The notes: a model not told the origin generated them from the letters alone. Shown: positions 52,140 to 62,810, counted from the first letter of the stretch. The stretch is 64,000 nucleotides of DNA from Bettongia penicillata ogilbyi (GCA_023548195.1 JAJHZJ010000268.1:2362215-2426214), one strand, 5' to 3'. Program-made: numbers and translations.

Positions 52140-52525
52140 AAAGCCTTGGAATTAAGGGTCAGAGAACCTGAGTTTCAGTGATAGTCTTGCTACTTACTAT
52201 TTAGGTGACTGTGAAAATAATTTAACCCCTTTTGTCATCAATGTCCTCATCTGAAAAATAAGGTAGTAACTTCTTTTTTTTCTTTTAAATGGTATTTTAT
52301 TTTTTCAATTACACATAAAGAAAATTTTAACATTAATTTTGAGTAAAATTTTGAATTATGAATTTTCTCCTTCCCTCTCCTCCCTCCTTCCCTTCCCTTC
52401 TCCCTAAAACAAGCAATTTGATCTAGATTACATATGTGTAATCATGTTAAATATATTTCCAGACTATAAAACTTTTTAAGATCCCTTTTAACTCTATTGT
52501 ATTTCGATGATACTATAAGAGTTAA
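52140..52525 (+). mobile_element. MIR-like SINE split by an L1 3' end
   Basis: The left part has 'agagaacctgagtttcagtg', 'gtcctcatctgaaaaataag' and GTAGTAAC. The right part (52485-52525) has 'agatcccttttaactctatt', which is the next block of MIR. The middle is the element at 52280-52478. Confidence 0.7.
52280..52478 (-). mobile_element. L1-type LINE 3'-end insertion
   Basis: 'aatggtattttattttttca', 'attacacataaagaaaattt', a C/T-rich segment (complement of the G-rich block), 'caatttgatctagattacat' and 'gtgtaatcatgttaaatata'. Tail side at left, hence minus strand. Confidence 0.82.
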
Positions 52526-52960
52526 TGGTTTTGGTGTACCCGAGAATGCTTTAGAAGCATGCACTGCATAGATGCATTCTACAAATTAGCTTTCAGTTGT
52601 AGGAGATAGGAACATATATAGTAATGTTGACATCATAGGTAAAAAAAATCTATTAAAAATGAAAATTCATTACAGGTGTCACTTATCCTTCCTAAACTCA
52701 TAGAACATAATGACAAGATGGGTCCTTAATGCTATCATTTAATCCAAAGCTTTATTTTATACTTTGTGGGCATGCATTAAGGATATAATTGGAATTGGAC
52801 TAGAATCCAGGTTTTCTGCCATCTTCTCATCACAGCAGGCTTTTGTCTGAAAATATTTCAGATAAAGACAACATTTGCTTTCTTAATTTATCTAGCAGGC
52901 TAAAAGAGCCATAGCTTATAGTAGAGAGATGGGGGTAGAATTCCTGTAATACAAAGGATT
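52526..52960. other. mostly unique sequence
   Basis: A weak minus-strand MIR patch at 52690-52825 ('ggactagaatccaggttttc'). Nothing else recognised. Confidence 0.45.
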
Positions 52961-52964
52961 GCTA

Positions 52965-53060
52965 TCAATCAATCAAGAAGCATAAATTATGCACTTACTA
53001 TGTGCCAGGCACTGTGCTAAGCACCAGAATACAGAGGAAAACAAAAACACATATAATGGA
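52965..53060 (-). mobile_element. L2-like LINE 3'-end fragment
   Basis: 'ttatgcacttactatgtgcc' and AGGCACTGTGCTAAGCACC are a clear L2 terminus complement. Confidence 0.8.
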
Positions 53061-53330
53061 ATGGTGATCAGGGTGTTTTGGTTAGGAAGTCCTAAGGATA
53101 TGTAATGAAATCATAGGGCAATTGATAAGATTTTTCTAGGAATGGGAGTGTTGATTTGATTGCATGGAAGGAAGATGGCTAGACTGCATTGTGGAGTGTC
53201 TAAGGCAAACTACACATGGTAAGCTCTCATCAGACAGGAGAACGTTGTTCCAGATTTCCAGATAGTGAGCTGGAGAATGAGGTCAGAGGCAATTGCTTTG
53301 TCTTCTATCAGTCCGGAGCAACTTCAGCCT

Positions 53331-53333
<3 letters not shown>

Positions 53334-53409
<76 letters not shown>

Positions 53410-53537
53410 CCCCCCCCTTCTCTCTTTCTCTCTCTCTCTCCCCCTCTCTTTCTCTCTGTCTCTTTCTGTCTCTCTGCATATATACATATGAACGTGTATA
53501 TATATATATATATATTATATATATATATATATATATG
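53334..53537. repeat. (CT)n-C11-(CT)n-(TA)n compound microsatellite
   Basis: About 36 CT units (53334-53406), eleven C (53407-53417), a C/T-rich run to 53476 and a TA tract to 53537. Frames across it are artefacts. Confidence 0.97.
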
Positions 53538-53639
53538 AGGTTTATGTGTATTTCAGTTTCTCTCCCTACTTTTATTTCATTCCCTTGGTATCTTAGTGAT
53601 TGACTGACTGACTACTTTATGAAAAAGATTTAATAGTGA

Positions 53640-53865
53640 TATGAGAAGGCAGTAGGTAATAAAGCCTTGCCTTGAGAGCGTGAAGATGCAGGTTCTATTT
53701 TCTACCCTTACCAGCTGTGTGAAGAAACTTCTGAGACTCTTTATCCATAAAATGGAGATAATAACTGTAGTAGATACCCTAACAGAGATAATTTAAGGCT
53801 CAAATGAGATAAGAAATGTAAAGTGATATGCAAATTAAAGCTTCATATAAATAATCAGTTTTAAA
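53640..53865 (+). mobile_element. MIR-like SINE
   Basis: 'gaaggcagtaggtaataaag', 'gatgcaggttctattttcta', CAGCTGTGTGAAGAAAC, 'ccataaaatggagataataa', 'ggctcaaatgagataagaaa' and 'ttcatataaataatcagttt' are in the plus-strand order. Confidence 0.82.
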
Positions 53866-53954
53866 TTCTTCTCCTCCTTTTCTCCTCTGTTTATTCCTCT
53901 TCTTCCTCTTGTCCTTTTCCTCCAATACTCTGTCATGGTTCTATTCCTTTATGC

Positions 53955-54112
53955 TATACTTGAGGCAGGTAACACAATGGATAAAATCAGGAAGAACTCT
54001 GTGTTCAAATTTGTCCTCAGATACTAGTTGTTTGTCTGTGGAAAAGCCACTTGACCTCTCTGTGCTTCATCTGAAAGGCACAGATGAGTTTCCTCATTCA
54101 TAAAATTGATCA
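53955..54112 (+). mobile_element. MIR-like SINE
   Basis: 'gaggcaggtaacacaatgga', 'aactctgtgttcaaatttgt', CCTCAGATACTAG, 'aaagccacttgacctctctg' and TTTCCTCATTCATAAAATTG. Confidence 0.78.
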
Positions 54113-54114
54113 AT

Positions 54115-54262
54115 GAAAATAGCATTTATTAAACACTTGCTATATGTGAAGCACTGTGCCAAGTGCTAGGGATACAAATAGAAAAGTAAGACCACACCAT
54201 TTCTTTCACTCCAGGAACTCACATTCTGATGGGAGATACAACCAATATAAAAGATATCAGCT
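54115..54262 (-). mobile_element. L2-like LINE 3'-end fragment
   Basis: 'agcatttattaaacacttgc', 'gaagcactgtgccaagtgct', AGGGATACAAATAG and 'ggaactcacattctgatggg' are the complement of the L2 end. Confidence 0.82.
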
Positions 54263-54474
54263 ACAAGTCAGATGGAAAAGTCCCATGGTCCTCTGGGTAT
54301 AGTGGCTAAGTAAATGGCTATGCATCATTTTAAGGTTGTTTCTACTGATAAAAATCATATCAGTTTCTGACACTGAACCATTTGACAATGCCAAGGATTT
54401 TGATGGTGATAACAGTCTTGTCTGGGTCTTCAAAAGCTATGGTTATAGTTTAATTAATCAACCAATTGATTGTT

Positions 54475-55250
54475 CTATTTCCTGAGCTTATTTCACACCT
54501 CTGTTTGCTTGACACCCTCACTTTCTTGTCCTATGTGCATCAATAATCCATTATGTCCAAAACAGGACTCATTCTCTTTTCCCCTAAACCCATCCCTTCT
54601 CCTCACTAACGTTTCTATTTCTATCAAGCCTGCCACTTCTCTATTGTTCAGTCATATTTACAAACTAGGAATCACTGTCAACTTTTCACTCACCCTTGCC
54701 GCATAGCCAATCAGTTGTCATGTCTTGCTAATTTCACCTACAGCACATCTCTCTCTGGTTTCCATCTTCTTCTTGCTACTTGTGCGATAATCACATGGGT
54801 CTAGGTACTCGCAGCCTCTTGACTGCGATATTAGCGTAGGCTTTGCATTGGTTCCCCTATTTCTAGTGTCTTTTTCCTACCCTCCATCCTCCACAGAGCT
54901 GCCAAATTATATTCCTAAGGTGCAGGTCTGACCATATTAATCCTTTGCTCAAGAAGTCTTATTATATTCAGGAAAAAATCCTAACTCCTATGATATTTGA
55001 AGCCTTTCAAAGTCTGGCTCTTACTTATTTTCAGGCTCATTGCTCGTTACCACCCCATCATGAACTTTTCACTCCAGCAAGGCTACCCTACTTGCTGTAC
55101 CCCATAAATGATATTTCAGCTCCTTTGCCTCTATGCCTGAAACTCCCTCTTAGATTATATGTCTTTCTTTGCTCCCTCTTTCCTTTTTTAATAGTTGCCC
55201 CAAAAAGTTTTTTTTTAATGTTTTATTACTAACAGTGAATTGAATTCTCT
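54475..55250 (+). mobile_element. L2-like LINE, ORF2 3' half
   Basis: 'aaactaggaatcactgtcaa' and 'cttttcactcacccttgccg', 'catagccaatcagttgtcat', 'ctccacagagctgccaaatt', 'gtctgaccatattaatcctt', 'gaagcctttcaaagtctggc' and 'atgcctgaaactccctctta' follow L2 ORF2 from the reverse-transcriptase C-terminus onward. Open frames 54470-54706 and 54945-55232 lie in the element. The 3' UTR is missing. Confidence 0.8.
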
Positions 55251-55775
55251 ATTATAAGTAAATAACTGCCAAGGATGCCTGTCACATCGAACCTACAGAT
55301 TAATAGTTCTGCTCCCTAAATATCTTTAAGTCATGCCAACAATCAGTTCAGCATACATGGCAAGAGCACTTTTTCATCACTGCTATAATAAGCATACAGT
55401 CTAACAAATAACTGAGATGTTATTTGAAGGGACAAAAGGCATATTGTAGGATAAAGCACCAGGAAGAATTGAGAGCTTATGGTCTGGAAATGAACTTCTC
55501 TCCCCCTTTGTTTATTTTTCAGTTTCTCAAATGAAAGATTCCAGTAAGTTTTGATTATGTTTTTTAGTCAAACATCACTTCTTTTAAAACACCATCAGTA
55601 GAGTGGTAGGGATGAGCATTCAAAATTGGAAGACTGTACTGGAAACGAAATTAAGCACAAGCAACATTCTTAATACAGTATATAACTTATAACACAATTG
55701 CAGAAGTATGTACTTGTTGACTACCAACAATGTTATTTGCAACTGCAGTATCAGAGTTTTTGTTTATCCCAGCAT
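55251..55775. other. unique sequence, nothing recognised
   Basis: No repeat or gene recognised. Confidence 0.5.
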
Positions 55776-55779
55776 ACTG

Positions 55780-55912
55780 CTTTTGTCATCTCTTTCAAAT
55801 AACCTTTCCTGATTCCTCCAGTTGTTAGTAGCCCCCATTACTTTGTATTTATTTTGAATAAGCCTTCTATTTATTTAACTCCTAGGATTGTATCATCCTA
55901 GTAGCTCTAACC
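55780..55912 (+). mobile_element. L2-like LINE 3' fragment
   Basis: 'aataacctttcctgattcct', 'cccccattactttgtattta' and 'cttctatttatttaactcct' match the L2 3' part. Confidence 0.65.
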
Positions 55913-56042
55913 TTAAAATACATGCAAGACAAATCTGTAGTAGCAATTTGGGTTTGGGAAAGAGGAGGAAGACAGCAGAAGCTCGTAGGGGAGAAGTGGT
56001 GCATTGGTCAGGAAGGGCTGAGTTCAGAAGATGACACTTATG

Positions 56043-56519
56043 TTAGGTCTTGAAAAGAACCTCCAAAGAGGCAGAGGTGGAGGAATAGTACACTCCAGGA
56101 ATTGGGAGAGCCAGTTCAAAGGCAGGTAGGTACAAATTAAATTTCTTGTATGAAATACAGCCAGAATACCAGTTCTTCTGGACCATAGAAAGTATGTGGA
56201 AGAATAATATGGAATAAAGCTGGAAAAGGGAGGTTTGAACTAAGTTGAGCAGAGTGTGAATTAACCAGAGAAAGGAATTTATATTTGACCCCAAAGGTAA
56301 TAGGACGCCACTGGAATTTATTGAGTAAGATGATAGCAGAACCAGACCTATACTTAGGAAAATCACTTTGCCAGCTGTGTGGAAGATGAATGGAAGTGGG
56401 CAGAGACCTGAGGCAATAAGACCAACAAGGAGACCGCGGCAGTAGTTTAGACAAGAACCACTGGTATGTGAAATATGGTGGTGGCTCTGGGAGTAGAGAA
56501 AGGGGATAACTAGAAGCAA
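56043..56519 (-). pseudogene. L2 ORF2 C-terminal remnant
   Basis: Of the two long overlapping minus-strand frames, the one at 56137-56454 shows L2 ORF2-like residues: RSPCWSYCLRSLP and then ILLNKFQWRPITFGVKYKF, matching the LLNKLQWLPI.SRIKFK type. The 158-codon frame starting at 56519 is a shifted reading of the same DNA. It gives SYSINSSGVLLPLGSNIN, and the same shifted reading appears in the L2 at 46053 (PCSINSSGSLSPLGSNIK), which confirms common ancestry at DNA level. Not functional. Confidence 0.72.
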
Positions 56520-56778
56520 TGTGGGGGTATTAGCTTACACCTTATACTCGAAGTCAGGAAAATCTGAGTTTGAATCCTGCCTCAAATATTGCTAGACCTT
56601 CAGCAAACCACTTAACTTCTCACAGCCTGTGCCCTCATATATAAAATGAGGATTATAATAAGACTGACCTCTTAGGATTATCGTATCAAATGAGATAATA
56701 TTCGTAAAGCATCTTACAAACTCTAAAGCACTATAAAAATGCTAGATGTCATCATCATCATTTATTATAGAAATGTGG
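56520..56778 (+). mobile_element. MIR-like SINE
   Basis: 'atactcgaagtcaggaaaat', CTGAGTTTGAATCCTGCCTC, 'agcaaaccacttaacttctc', 'catatataaaatgaggatta', 'aaatgagataatattcgtaa' and AGCATCTTACAAACTCTAAAG. Inserted in L2. Confidence 0.85.
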
Positions 56779-57004
56779 AGGTAAAAATAGTAAGATTTAG
56801 AAACTGACTTAATAAGAAGACCATGAATGATTAAAAAGGTAAAAAGATTTCACATAGGAATAGGGATACTTTGAAGAGAAGCATGTTTATGAGAAAGAAA
56901 ATGACTTCCATTTTGAATATATTAAGTGTGAGATAAGTATAGAACATCCATTTTGAATTTTATAATGAGAATGGGAAAAATCTATAATATCCTAAGGAAA
57001 AAGC

Positions 57005-57195
57005 AGCGTAGACAAGTGTAGTAGAATAAGAACTGGATCTGGAGTTAGAAGACCAGGATTTTAATCTCTCCTTCTACTTACCTACATGACTCTAAGTAAA
57101 TGACAACCTCTCTAGACCTCGATTTCCTGATCTGCAACTTGAAGTGACTAGTGTAGATAATATCTTGAGTCTCTTCCACCGTAAATCCTATAGTC
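57005..57195 (+). mobile_element. MIR-like SINE
   Basis: 'tagaataagaactggatctg', GAGTTAGAAGACCAGGATTT, 'acatgactctaagtaaatga', 'gacctcgatttcctgatctg' and 'atatcttgagtctcttccac'. Confidence 0.75.
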
Positions 57196-57373
57196 AAAGA
57201 CTCAGACTTGTTAAAGTTCAGCATCAAGAAAGTGATAGAATTTGGGGTTCAAGACCAGGTCTTCTTCATCCAATGGCCAATCATCTTTCCTGGATACCAC
57301 ACTACCTCTATTATTAGTAAAGCTTACCAGTCATGTCATATTTTAAAAGCCTATATATTTTATCTGCTTTCTT

Positions 57374-57475
57374 AAAAAAGAAAGGAAGAAAGGAGGGCAG
57401 GAAAAAGAAACAAAAAAGAAAGGAAAGGAAGGAAAGAATAAAGGAAGGAAGACAGAAGAATGAAGAACAGAAAGA
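57374..57475. repeat. purine-rich (GAAAG)n-like tract
   Basis: A/G-rich plus strand with AAAGGAAG-type units. Confidence 0.92.
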
Positions 57476-57479
57476 AATT

Positions 57480-58120
57480 TTTGTAAACAAAGGAGCATTT
57501 ATAAAAAACACATTTTGGCTGACATTCCTTGCCATCGTTTTGTCTTTTTAAAGCTTCTCAAGTCCAATTTAAGTCTAAACTACCTACTGGGAGCTATTTA
57601 TGTTTACATGAAGGAAAGCATAGGAGAAAGGAGTGGAGTGGAGGGCTCTGAACTATATTTTGAGTCATGAATGAAGCACACTTTACTCCTAACTTCCAAT
57701 TTACCATTGCTATGATTACTTATATAGTGCAGTAATTCTTTTTTGGGTTGCTGATATTACCTGAACAATAATACAAGCATTTTTTACTGTACAGCTGAAA
57801 ATGCACTAACTGCTAAGTTATAACGGAGGGTTGACAATAAAAAACGAAGGGAATTATTGTTTGTTTTTACTGGAAAGCTATCTGGAAAAACACCGGGGAA
57901 AATGCTATTTCATTCTAAAATCACCAACTCATTCAACTAGGAAACTGCTATAATATAGACACCTTAGAACAAGTGAAGATAAGCATTGTTTCAGATATTA
58001 TGGACATGTCAAAATCCTTTGCATAGAGATAATATGTCCAAAAAGAGACAGTAAAGTTCATATGGCTTAAGAGAAGGTGCATTTGCCATCAAACAATAAA
58101 GAGGCAGTAAATTCATTGAC
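57480..58120. other. unique sequence, nothing recognised
   Basis: Repeat-free by eye. 57770-57960 has mixed composition and a TTGTTTGTTTTTACTGG motif. No gene recognised. Confidence 0.5.
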
Positions 58121-58124
58121 AAAT

Positions 58125-58195
58125 ATTTCCTGAGTACCTATGTGTCCAGTTCTGTGCTAAGTGCTATTTAGGTTATAAAAGTAGTAGATGTCATT
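58125..58195 (-). mobile_element. L2-like LINE 3'-end fragment
   Basis: 'ttcctgagtacctatgtgtc' and CAGTTCTGTGCTAAGTGC match the L2 terminus complement. Confidence 0.65.
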
Positions 58196-58209
58196 GTTCC
58201 TCTCTGAAT

Positions 58210-58495
58210 AATACTGATAATAATAATAGTTAGAATTTATATAGCACCTATTATGTGCTAGGGAATGTACTAAGCACTTACAAATAATTTCTCATTTGAT
58301 CCTCTCAGCAACCCTGGGAGGTAGGTGCTATTATTAGCTCCATTTAATAGGTGAGAAAACTGAAGCAAAAGGAGGTTTAAGTGACACGCCTGAGGTCACA
58401 GAACTAACAAATATCTGAAGCAGGATTTTAACTCAGATCTTATAGAATCCAGGTCTATCACTCTATATACTATGTCATCTAGCTGCCATGAATGA
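58210..58495 (-). mobile_element. MIR-like SINE, full-length-looking
   Basis: 'aatttatatagcacctatta', TGTGCTAGGGAATGTACTAAG, 'atttgatcctctcagcaacc', 'aggtgagaaaactgaagcaa', 'gcctgaggtcacagaactaa' and the head complement 'atgtcatctagctgcc'. Confidence 0.87.
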
Positions 58496-58514
58496 ATGAA
58501 TGAATAAGTCTATC

Positions 58515-58625
58515 CATTCATTTATCAATTAATGATTAGCTAAGTATTTGTGGGCACTGTACTCAGCACTGAGCATATACATATAGAACAAAATAATCCC
58601 TGCCCTGAAGAGGCTTGGATTCTGT
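58515..58625 (-). mobile_element. L2-like LINE 3'-end fragment
   Basis: 'tgggcactgtactcagcact' and 'tccctgccctgaagaggctt' match the complement of the L2 end. Confidence 0.75.
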
Positions 58626-58629
58626 GGAT

Positions 58630-58905
58630 GCAACAGGTTTGCATTTAAGGTCTGGATCAGGTGCTACCTCCTCCTGAAAGCCTTCCCTGATTTCCCTAGA
58701 TGGAAGTAAACCCTTACTTCTGAAATTTTTCTCTACCATTTGGCCATCCCCTATCATATTCTACTGTGTTTTATGCTTGTTTATGTGCAAATTCTGTTCC
58801 TCAGTTGGATTTTAAGTTCCCTGAAAGTAGGAATTAGGCAGTTTTTCACCTTTTCACCACAATACCTAAGCACTTTATAAATACAGACTGAGTTGAATTA
58901 AATAA
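58630..58905 (+). mobile_element. L2-like LINE 3' end
   Basis: 'tcaggtgctacctcctcctg', AAAGCCTTCCCTGATTTCCC, 'gcttgtttatgtgcaaattc' and 'ttttaagttccctgaaagta'. It sits back to back with the preceding minus-strand fragment. Confidence 0.82.
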
Positions 58906-58974
58906 AAAATCCATCTGCCCAGCTTTTATCTTTAATTCGAATCCAAAGCCACTGTATTTTTCCTTTCTTAATGT

Positions 58975-59160
58975 AACTAAGTGGTGCCATGGAGTCTAGT
59001 ATTCTATGTTGGATTTGGATTCAGAAAGAGCTGAGATCTACTCTTGCCTCAAATGTTTACCAGCTGCATGACCTTGGGAAACTCACTTAACTTCTGTTTC
59101 CTCATTGGCCTCTAAAGTTCTTCTAGCTCCACATCTATAATCCTGTTTCCAAGAAGTAGA
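58975..59160 (+). mobile_element. MIR-like SINE
   Basis: 'aagtggtgccatggagtcta', 'ggattcagaaagagctgaga', CAGCTGCATGACCTTGGGAAAC, 'cacttaacttctgtttcctc' and 'taaagttcttctagctcc'. Confidence 0.82.
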
Positions 59161-59204
59161 ATGACTGGTCTCAGGAAGTACCAAGGTTTTCATCACTAGA
59201 GATC

Positions 59205-59480
59205 TTTTAACAATTAATCAGCCAACATTTATTAAGCACTTACTATATGCCAGGTATTCCGTTAGTCAATGCAACTGAGTTAAAACGTTACCTGCCTTCA
59301 AGGAATTTGTATTCTAAAGGAATAAAAATAAGAATTTGGGGGTGGGAGAGAAAGATATTATCAACTGGACAGGCATCCTATAGAATGTGGTAAGTGTTCT
59401 GAGTTCTGAAGTAAACTAGGAGTCCTAAGAGGGGGCAAGTAAGTAATGGGTTTATTCTAGACCTAGGAGACAAGCTGTGA
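59205..59480 (-). mobile_element. L2-like LINE 3' part
   Basis: 'aacatttattaagcacttac', TATATGCCAGGTATTCCG, 'ccttcaaggaatttgtattc' and, less clearly, the following 150 bases. Confidence 0.72.
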
Positions 59481-59735
59481 TATTGGAGGGGATGTTGCAA
59501 AGAGGATTTCTGCTTTGGGAAGGGGGTAAATTGCATATTTGCTAAGGTCCACTTTAGCTCTGGGAGTCTATAATCCTAAAATTCTGAAATTCATCCAGTG
59601 CTACTTGGGACCTGTCTCTGCCTCTTTCTCCTAAGTCGAGTCCTTGGAATCCAGTCATGAAGAAGGGAAAGATGCCAAAAGCGGTCAAGTAGACAGAGAA
59701 ATCAGGGTCAGTTAATCTTCTAGCAATTCCATGAT
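59481..59735. other. mostly unique sequence
   Basis: A short MIR 3' end at 59545-59580 ('ccactttagctctgggagtc'). Nothing else recognised. Confidence 0.45.
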
Positions 59736-59739
59736 GTGG

Positions 59740-60480
59740 AAGGCATAACTGTAGACATCCCAGAGATATCGCAAACTCAGGATGTCAAAAACTAAACTAT
59801 TATTCCCTCCCCTAAACTGTCACCATCCTTCCAATCTCCTCGGTATTATCCTTGAACCCTCACTCTCCCCCATCCCATATATCCAATCAGTTGCCAAACC
59901 ATGTGATTTTTAATTTCCACAGCATCTCTTCTCCCTTCTCTCTACTCACCTCCTACCTGATCCTCATTATCTCTCCTCTAGATTATTGCACAACCTCCTC
60001 ATTGGCTTCCTTGCCTTAAGTCTCTCCTGCCAATCTATTCTCTACAATGTTGTTAAAATGAGTTTCCTTAAGCATAAACTTTACCATGCCTCTCACCTTT
60101 TAATTAAAGATCAATGATGCCTTATTGCTCCTAGATTAAAATACAAATTCTTCTGTTTAGCTTTAATAGTCCCTAACAACCTAATCTCATTCTTTCTTTC
60201 CAGCCTTAACTCAAATGACTGTCCCTTTCTCACTTAGTAATCCAACCAAAATGACATCTCTGTTATTCACATAACATTATTCTCTTATCTTCCATCTCAC
60301 TGGCTTTTCACTGGCTACCTCTCACACCTGAAAGGCACTCCTTCCTCACCTCCACCTCATAGAACTCCTGTCTTCCTTCAATATGCATTTCATCCAGTCT
60401 GAGGGGCTGCCACAGACCCTCCTCAAACACTTCCCAATGTTCCTTTCCCTACAGGAATCCTGTCTCATATCAACTATACA
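59740..60480 (+). mobile_element. L2-like LINE, ORF2 3' half
   Basis: 'tcctcggtattatccttgaa', 'atatatccaatcagttgcca', 'cctctagattattgcacaac', 'ctaagcataaactttacc'-type and 'acctgaaaggcactccttcc' are consecutive blocks of L2. All frames are short, and the 83-codon frame at 60383-60634 leaves the element without coding character. Confidence 0.8.
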
Positions 60481-60644
60481 GAACCTTCACTCTTTTGACC
60501 CCTTTGATGACGTAAGTAAGAGTGATGACCTTCTTCCTGCTAAAACTAGAGATTGTATTCATTTAATAATTCAACAGAGAGGCAGGAAGACTGCCACTAC
60601 TGTCCAGGGGATCACTGATGATTATGATAAGTAGAAACTAATGA

Positions 60645-60892
60645 AGGCATAGAGAGCTAGGGGTCCAGGAAATAGCATGCAAGACTAGAGTCTTCCTGAG
60701 CTCAAATCTGGCCTCAAACACTCACTAATTCTGTGACCCTGGGCAAATTAATAAAGCCTATTTACCTCAGTTTCCTCATCAATAAAATGAACTGAAAAAG
60801 GAAATGGCAAACCAGTCTACTAGCTTTGCCAAGAGAGCCTCAAATGGGGTGGCAAAGAGTCTGACAGGACTCAACCACAGTGAAGGCATTCA
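60645..60892 (+). mobile_element. tRNA-derived SINE with RTE-type tail
   Basis: 'gagctaggggtccaggaaat', CTCAAATCTGGCCTCAAACAC, 'ctgtgaccctgggcaaatta', 'cctcagtttcctcatcaata', GGAAATGGCAAACCAG and the tail 'gcaaagagtctgacaggact'. Confidence 0.88.
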
Positions 60893-60894
60893 AG

Positions 60895-61690
60895 GAAGAA
60901 TTTATTTGCAATGATACTGTAATTGAGCATCTAGAATATGGAGAAGTAATTCAGCTACAGGGTATACAGAGCAATACCATATGCCAACCAGTTCCTCATG
61001 GATATTAGACTGGCTAAGGGCAACCAGCTGAAGGTTCATGGGCTTTAAATGCCTGTGGCTCACTGAAGCTTAAGTGAGGATTTCCTTGTAATGAGTAGAA
61101 AAATTCTCTTCTGTCCCTTGTCACAAGTTTAAAAACCTCACAGCTTGTATAATGTAATCATTTGGACTTGTATATGTAACTTGGACTAGTATAACTCATT
61201 CATGTAATATCTATCATTTAAACAGAGGTAAAGCCTGGCAGTGCTCAGTCTGAAAAGCAAACATTCTGATATTTTAGTCAACCCAGACCCAGAGTGGTGT
61301 TTGAGACCATATCTGTTCAGATGCTCCTTGGTGATCGATCACCCTGCAGAGCTCCCTGTCCATTTAAGAAAACACTGCTACCCTCTGAACATCCCTTGGT
61401 GATTTCAAAAGAGTAACTTAAGGCCAACACCTGCTTTTATCACCAAGAAAAAGATTGCTTTTGCTTAATAGAACAGGGATTTCCCCTGATGACTTACACC
61501 AGCTGATCAGGGAAGCGTTTCACTTTGGGACGATGGTAGGACATTTTATTTCTTAAATGATACCAAAGTCCAGTGTTATATGAATAGACTTTTTTTTTGA
61601 GTTGTACCCTGACTCTTTCTTTTCGTTTTTTGTTTAAATATTATGCAATGTATTTAAACTCTTATTTAAATAAATCCAGTTTCCTGAAAC
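60895..61690. other. repeat-free unique island
   Basis: About 800 bases with no repeat recognised. 61230-61560 has balanced composition and palindromic words such as GTGATCGATCAC (61331). Candidate conserved non-coding element. No gene recognised. Confidence 0.45.
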
Positions 61691-61694
61691 AAGA

Positions 61695-61872
61695 AAAAAC
61701 AATTGAAAATGCATCTCAAGTGCTACCTTCTACATGAAACCTTTTCTAGTTCCCAAACTGCTAGTACCCACCATGACAAACTGCCTACTAGTCAATTAAA
61801 TTGTATTTATTTGTATTTATTCTCTTTGTATTTCTTCTGTATGTATTTATTAAAGAAGGTAATTCTACTGTT
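61695..61872 (+). mobile_element. L2-like LINE 3' fragment
   Basis: 'ctcaagtgctaccttctaca', TGAAACCTTTTCTAGTTCCC and 'ttgtatttatttgtatttat' match L2. Confidence 0.7.
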
Positions 61873-61874
61873 TC

Positions 61875-62205
61875 CACATCAATTATGTGTGTGTTCACCC
61901 TTCATTGCCAAAGAAGACCATACTATCAGAGAAATGATGACATGACTTGCACTTGACTTTGTTTTGAGTGAGGGAGGACTCTGCAGGTCACCAGTCTCAT
62001 TTCTCCTCCAGAGCCATCTGGATCCAGTGACCAGATATTCATCAGGATGCCTGAAGAGGACCCAGGATGAGGCAACTGGGGTTAAGTGACTTGCCCAAGG
62101 TCATACAACTAGTGAGTGTCAAGTGTCTGGGATGAGATTTGAACTCAGGTCCTCCTGACTCATGCTCTGTCCAATGCACCACCTAGTTGCCCCTCATAGT
62201 AGAGC
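61875..62205 (-). mobile_element. composite tRNA-derived SINE
   Basis: The left half is 'cattgccaaagaagaccata', ATGATGACATGACTTGCAC and 'caccagtctcatttctcctc'. The right half is the complement of a tRNA-like head: 'gttaagtgacttgcccaagg', TCATACAACTAGTGAGTGTC, 'tttgaactcaggtcctcctg' and 'ccaatgcaccacctagttgc'. The left half alone occurs at 35200-35455. Confidence 0.85.
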
Positions 62206-62690
62206 TATGGACTCTGTAAAGACACTGACCTTCCATGCTCAGAAGGAAGCTTTACCTAAGGGCACTTAATGAGGATTTAATGAAGGGGAGAGGCGGGGGA
62301 GAGAACCACTTGACTCCAACCAACAATTATGTCATCCCTTTGCCACATATGCTACCTAAGTTTGAGCCCATTCTCCCCAAAGATAAAAGACTTCTGTATG
62401 TAAAAAGGAAAAGGTATCCCTAGTTTGGGAATAATGCTCTACACCAATTGTTCCCTTTGTACATCCTTAGTAAATTTCTAAGAGCTAATTAACTCTAGTT
62501 GACTAATTTATGATCAAAAAGGTGTACCCTGCATATAGGTTTATAAATTCCACATTGTATTAAAAGTCTAGCCCATCTAGGGTTATCTCTAGAATCCTGA
62601 GAGGAGAAATAATTGGTCATCCTGTGAGGATCCAGGGCCAGTGTAGTTGGAAGGGTATGCTCTGAAAAGGTGCTAGAGTTAAGGTTTTGC
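62206..62690. other. unique sequence, nothing recognised
   Basis: No repeat or gene recognised. Confidence 0.5.
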
Positions 62691-62697
62691 TTGTTGT

Positions 62698-62810
62698 CTT
62701 CCCTATGAGAATACAAGCTGCTTCTGAGTAGAGCTTATTTTATTCTTTGCATTTGTGTCCTCAGTGAGGGGTACATAGCAGGCAATAAACAATTGTTGAA
62801 TGATTGTAAA
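62698..62810 (+). mobile_element. L2-like LINE 3' end
   Basis: 'gagaatacaagctgcttctg', 'tttgcatttgtgtcctcagt' and 'tagcaggcaataaacaattg' match the L2 3' end. Confidence 0.75.

Larger units (their letters stand above)
56015..57000 (-). mobile_element. L2-like LINE split by a MIR-like SINE
   Basis: 56015-56515 carries the complement of the L2 ORF2 C-terminus. 56780-57000 continues it with 'aatgattaaaaaggtaaaaa', 'gaaaatgacttccattttga' and ATATATTAAGTGTGAGATAAG, the next L2 block. The intervening MIR is a later insertion. Confidence 0.72.

Noticed and set aside
58515..58905. Twin-primed L2 insertion (inverted 5' part)
   Set aside because: The inverted piece is an L2 3' end rather than an upstream segment, so two independent insertions are more likely.
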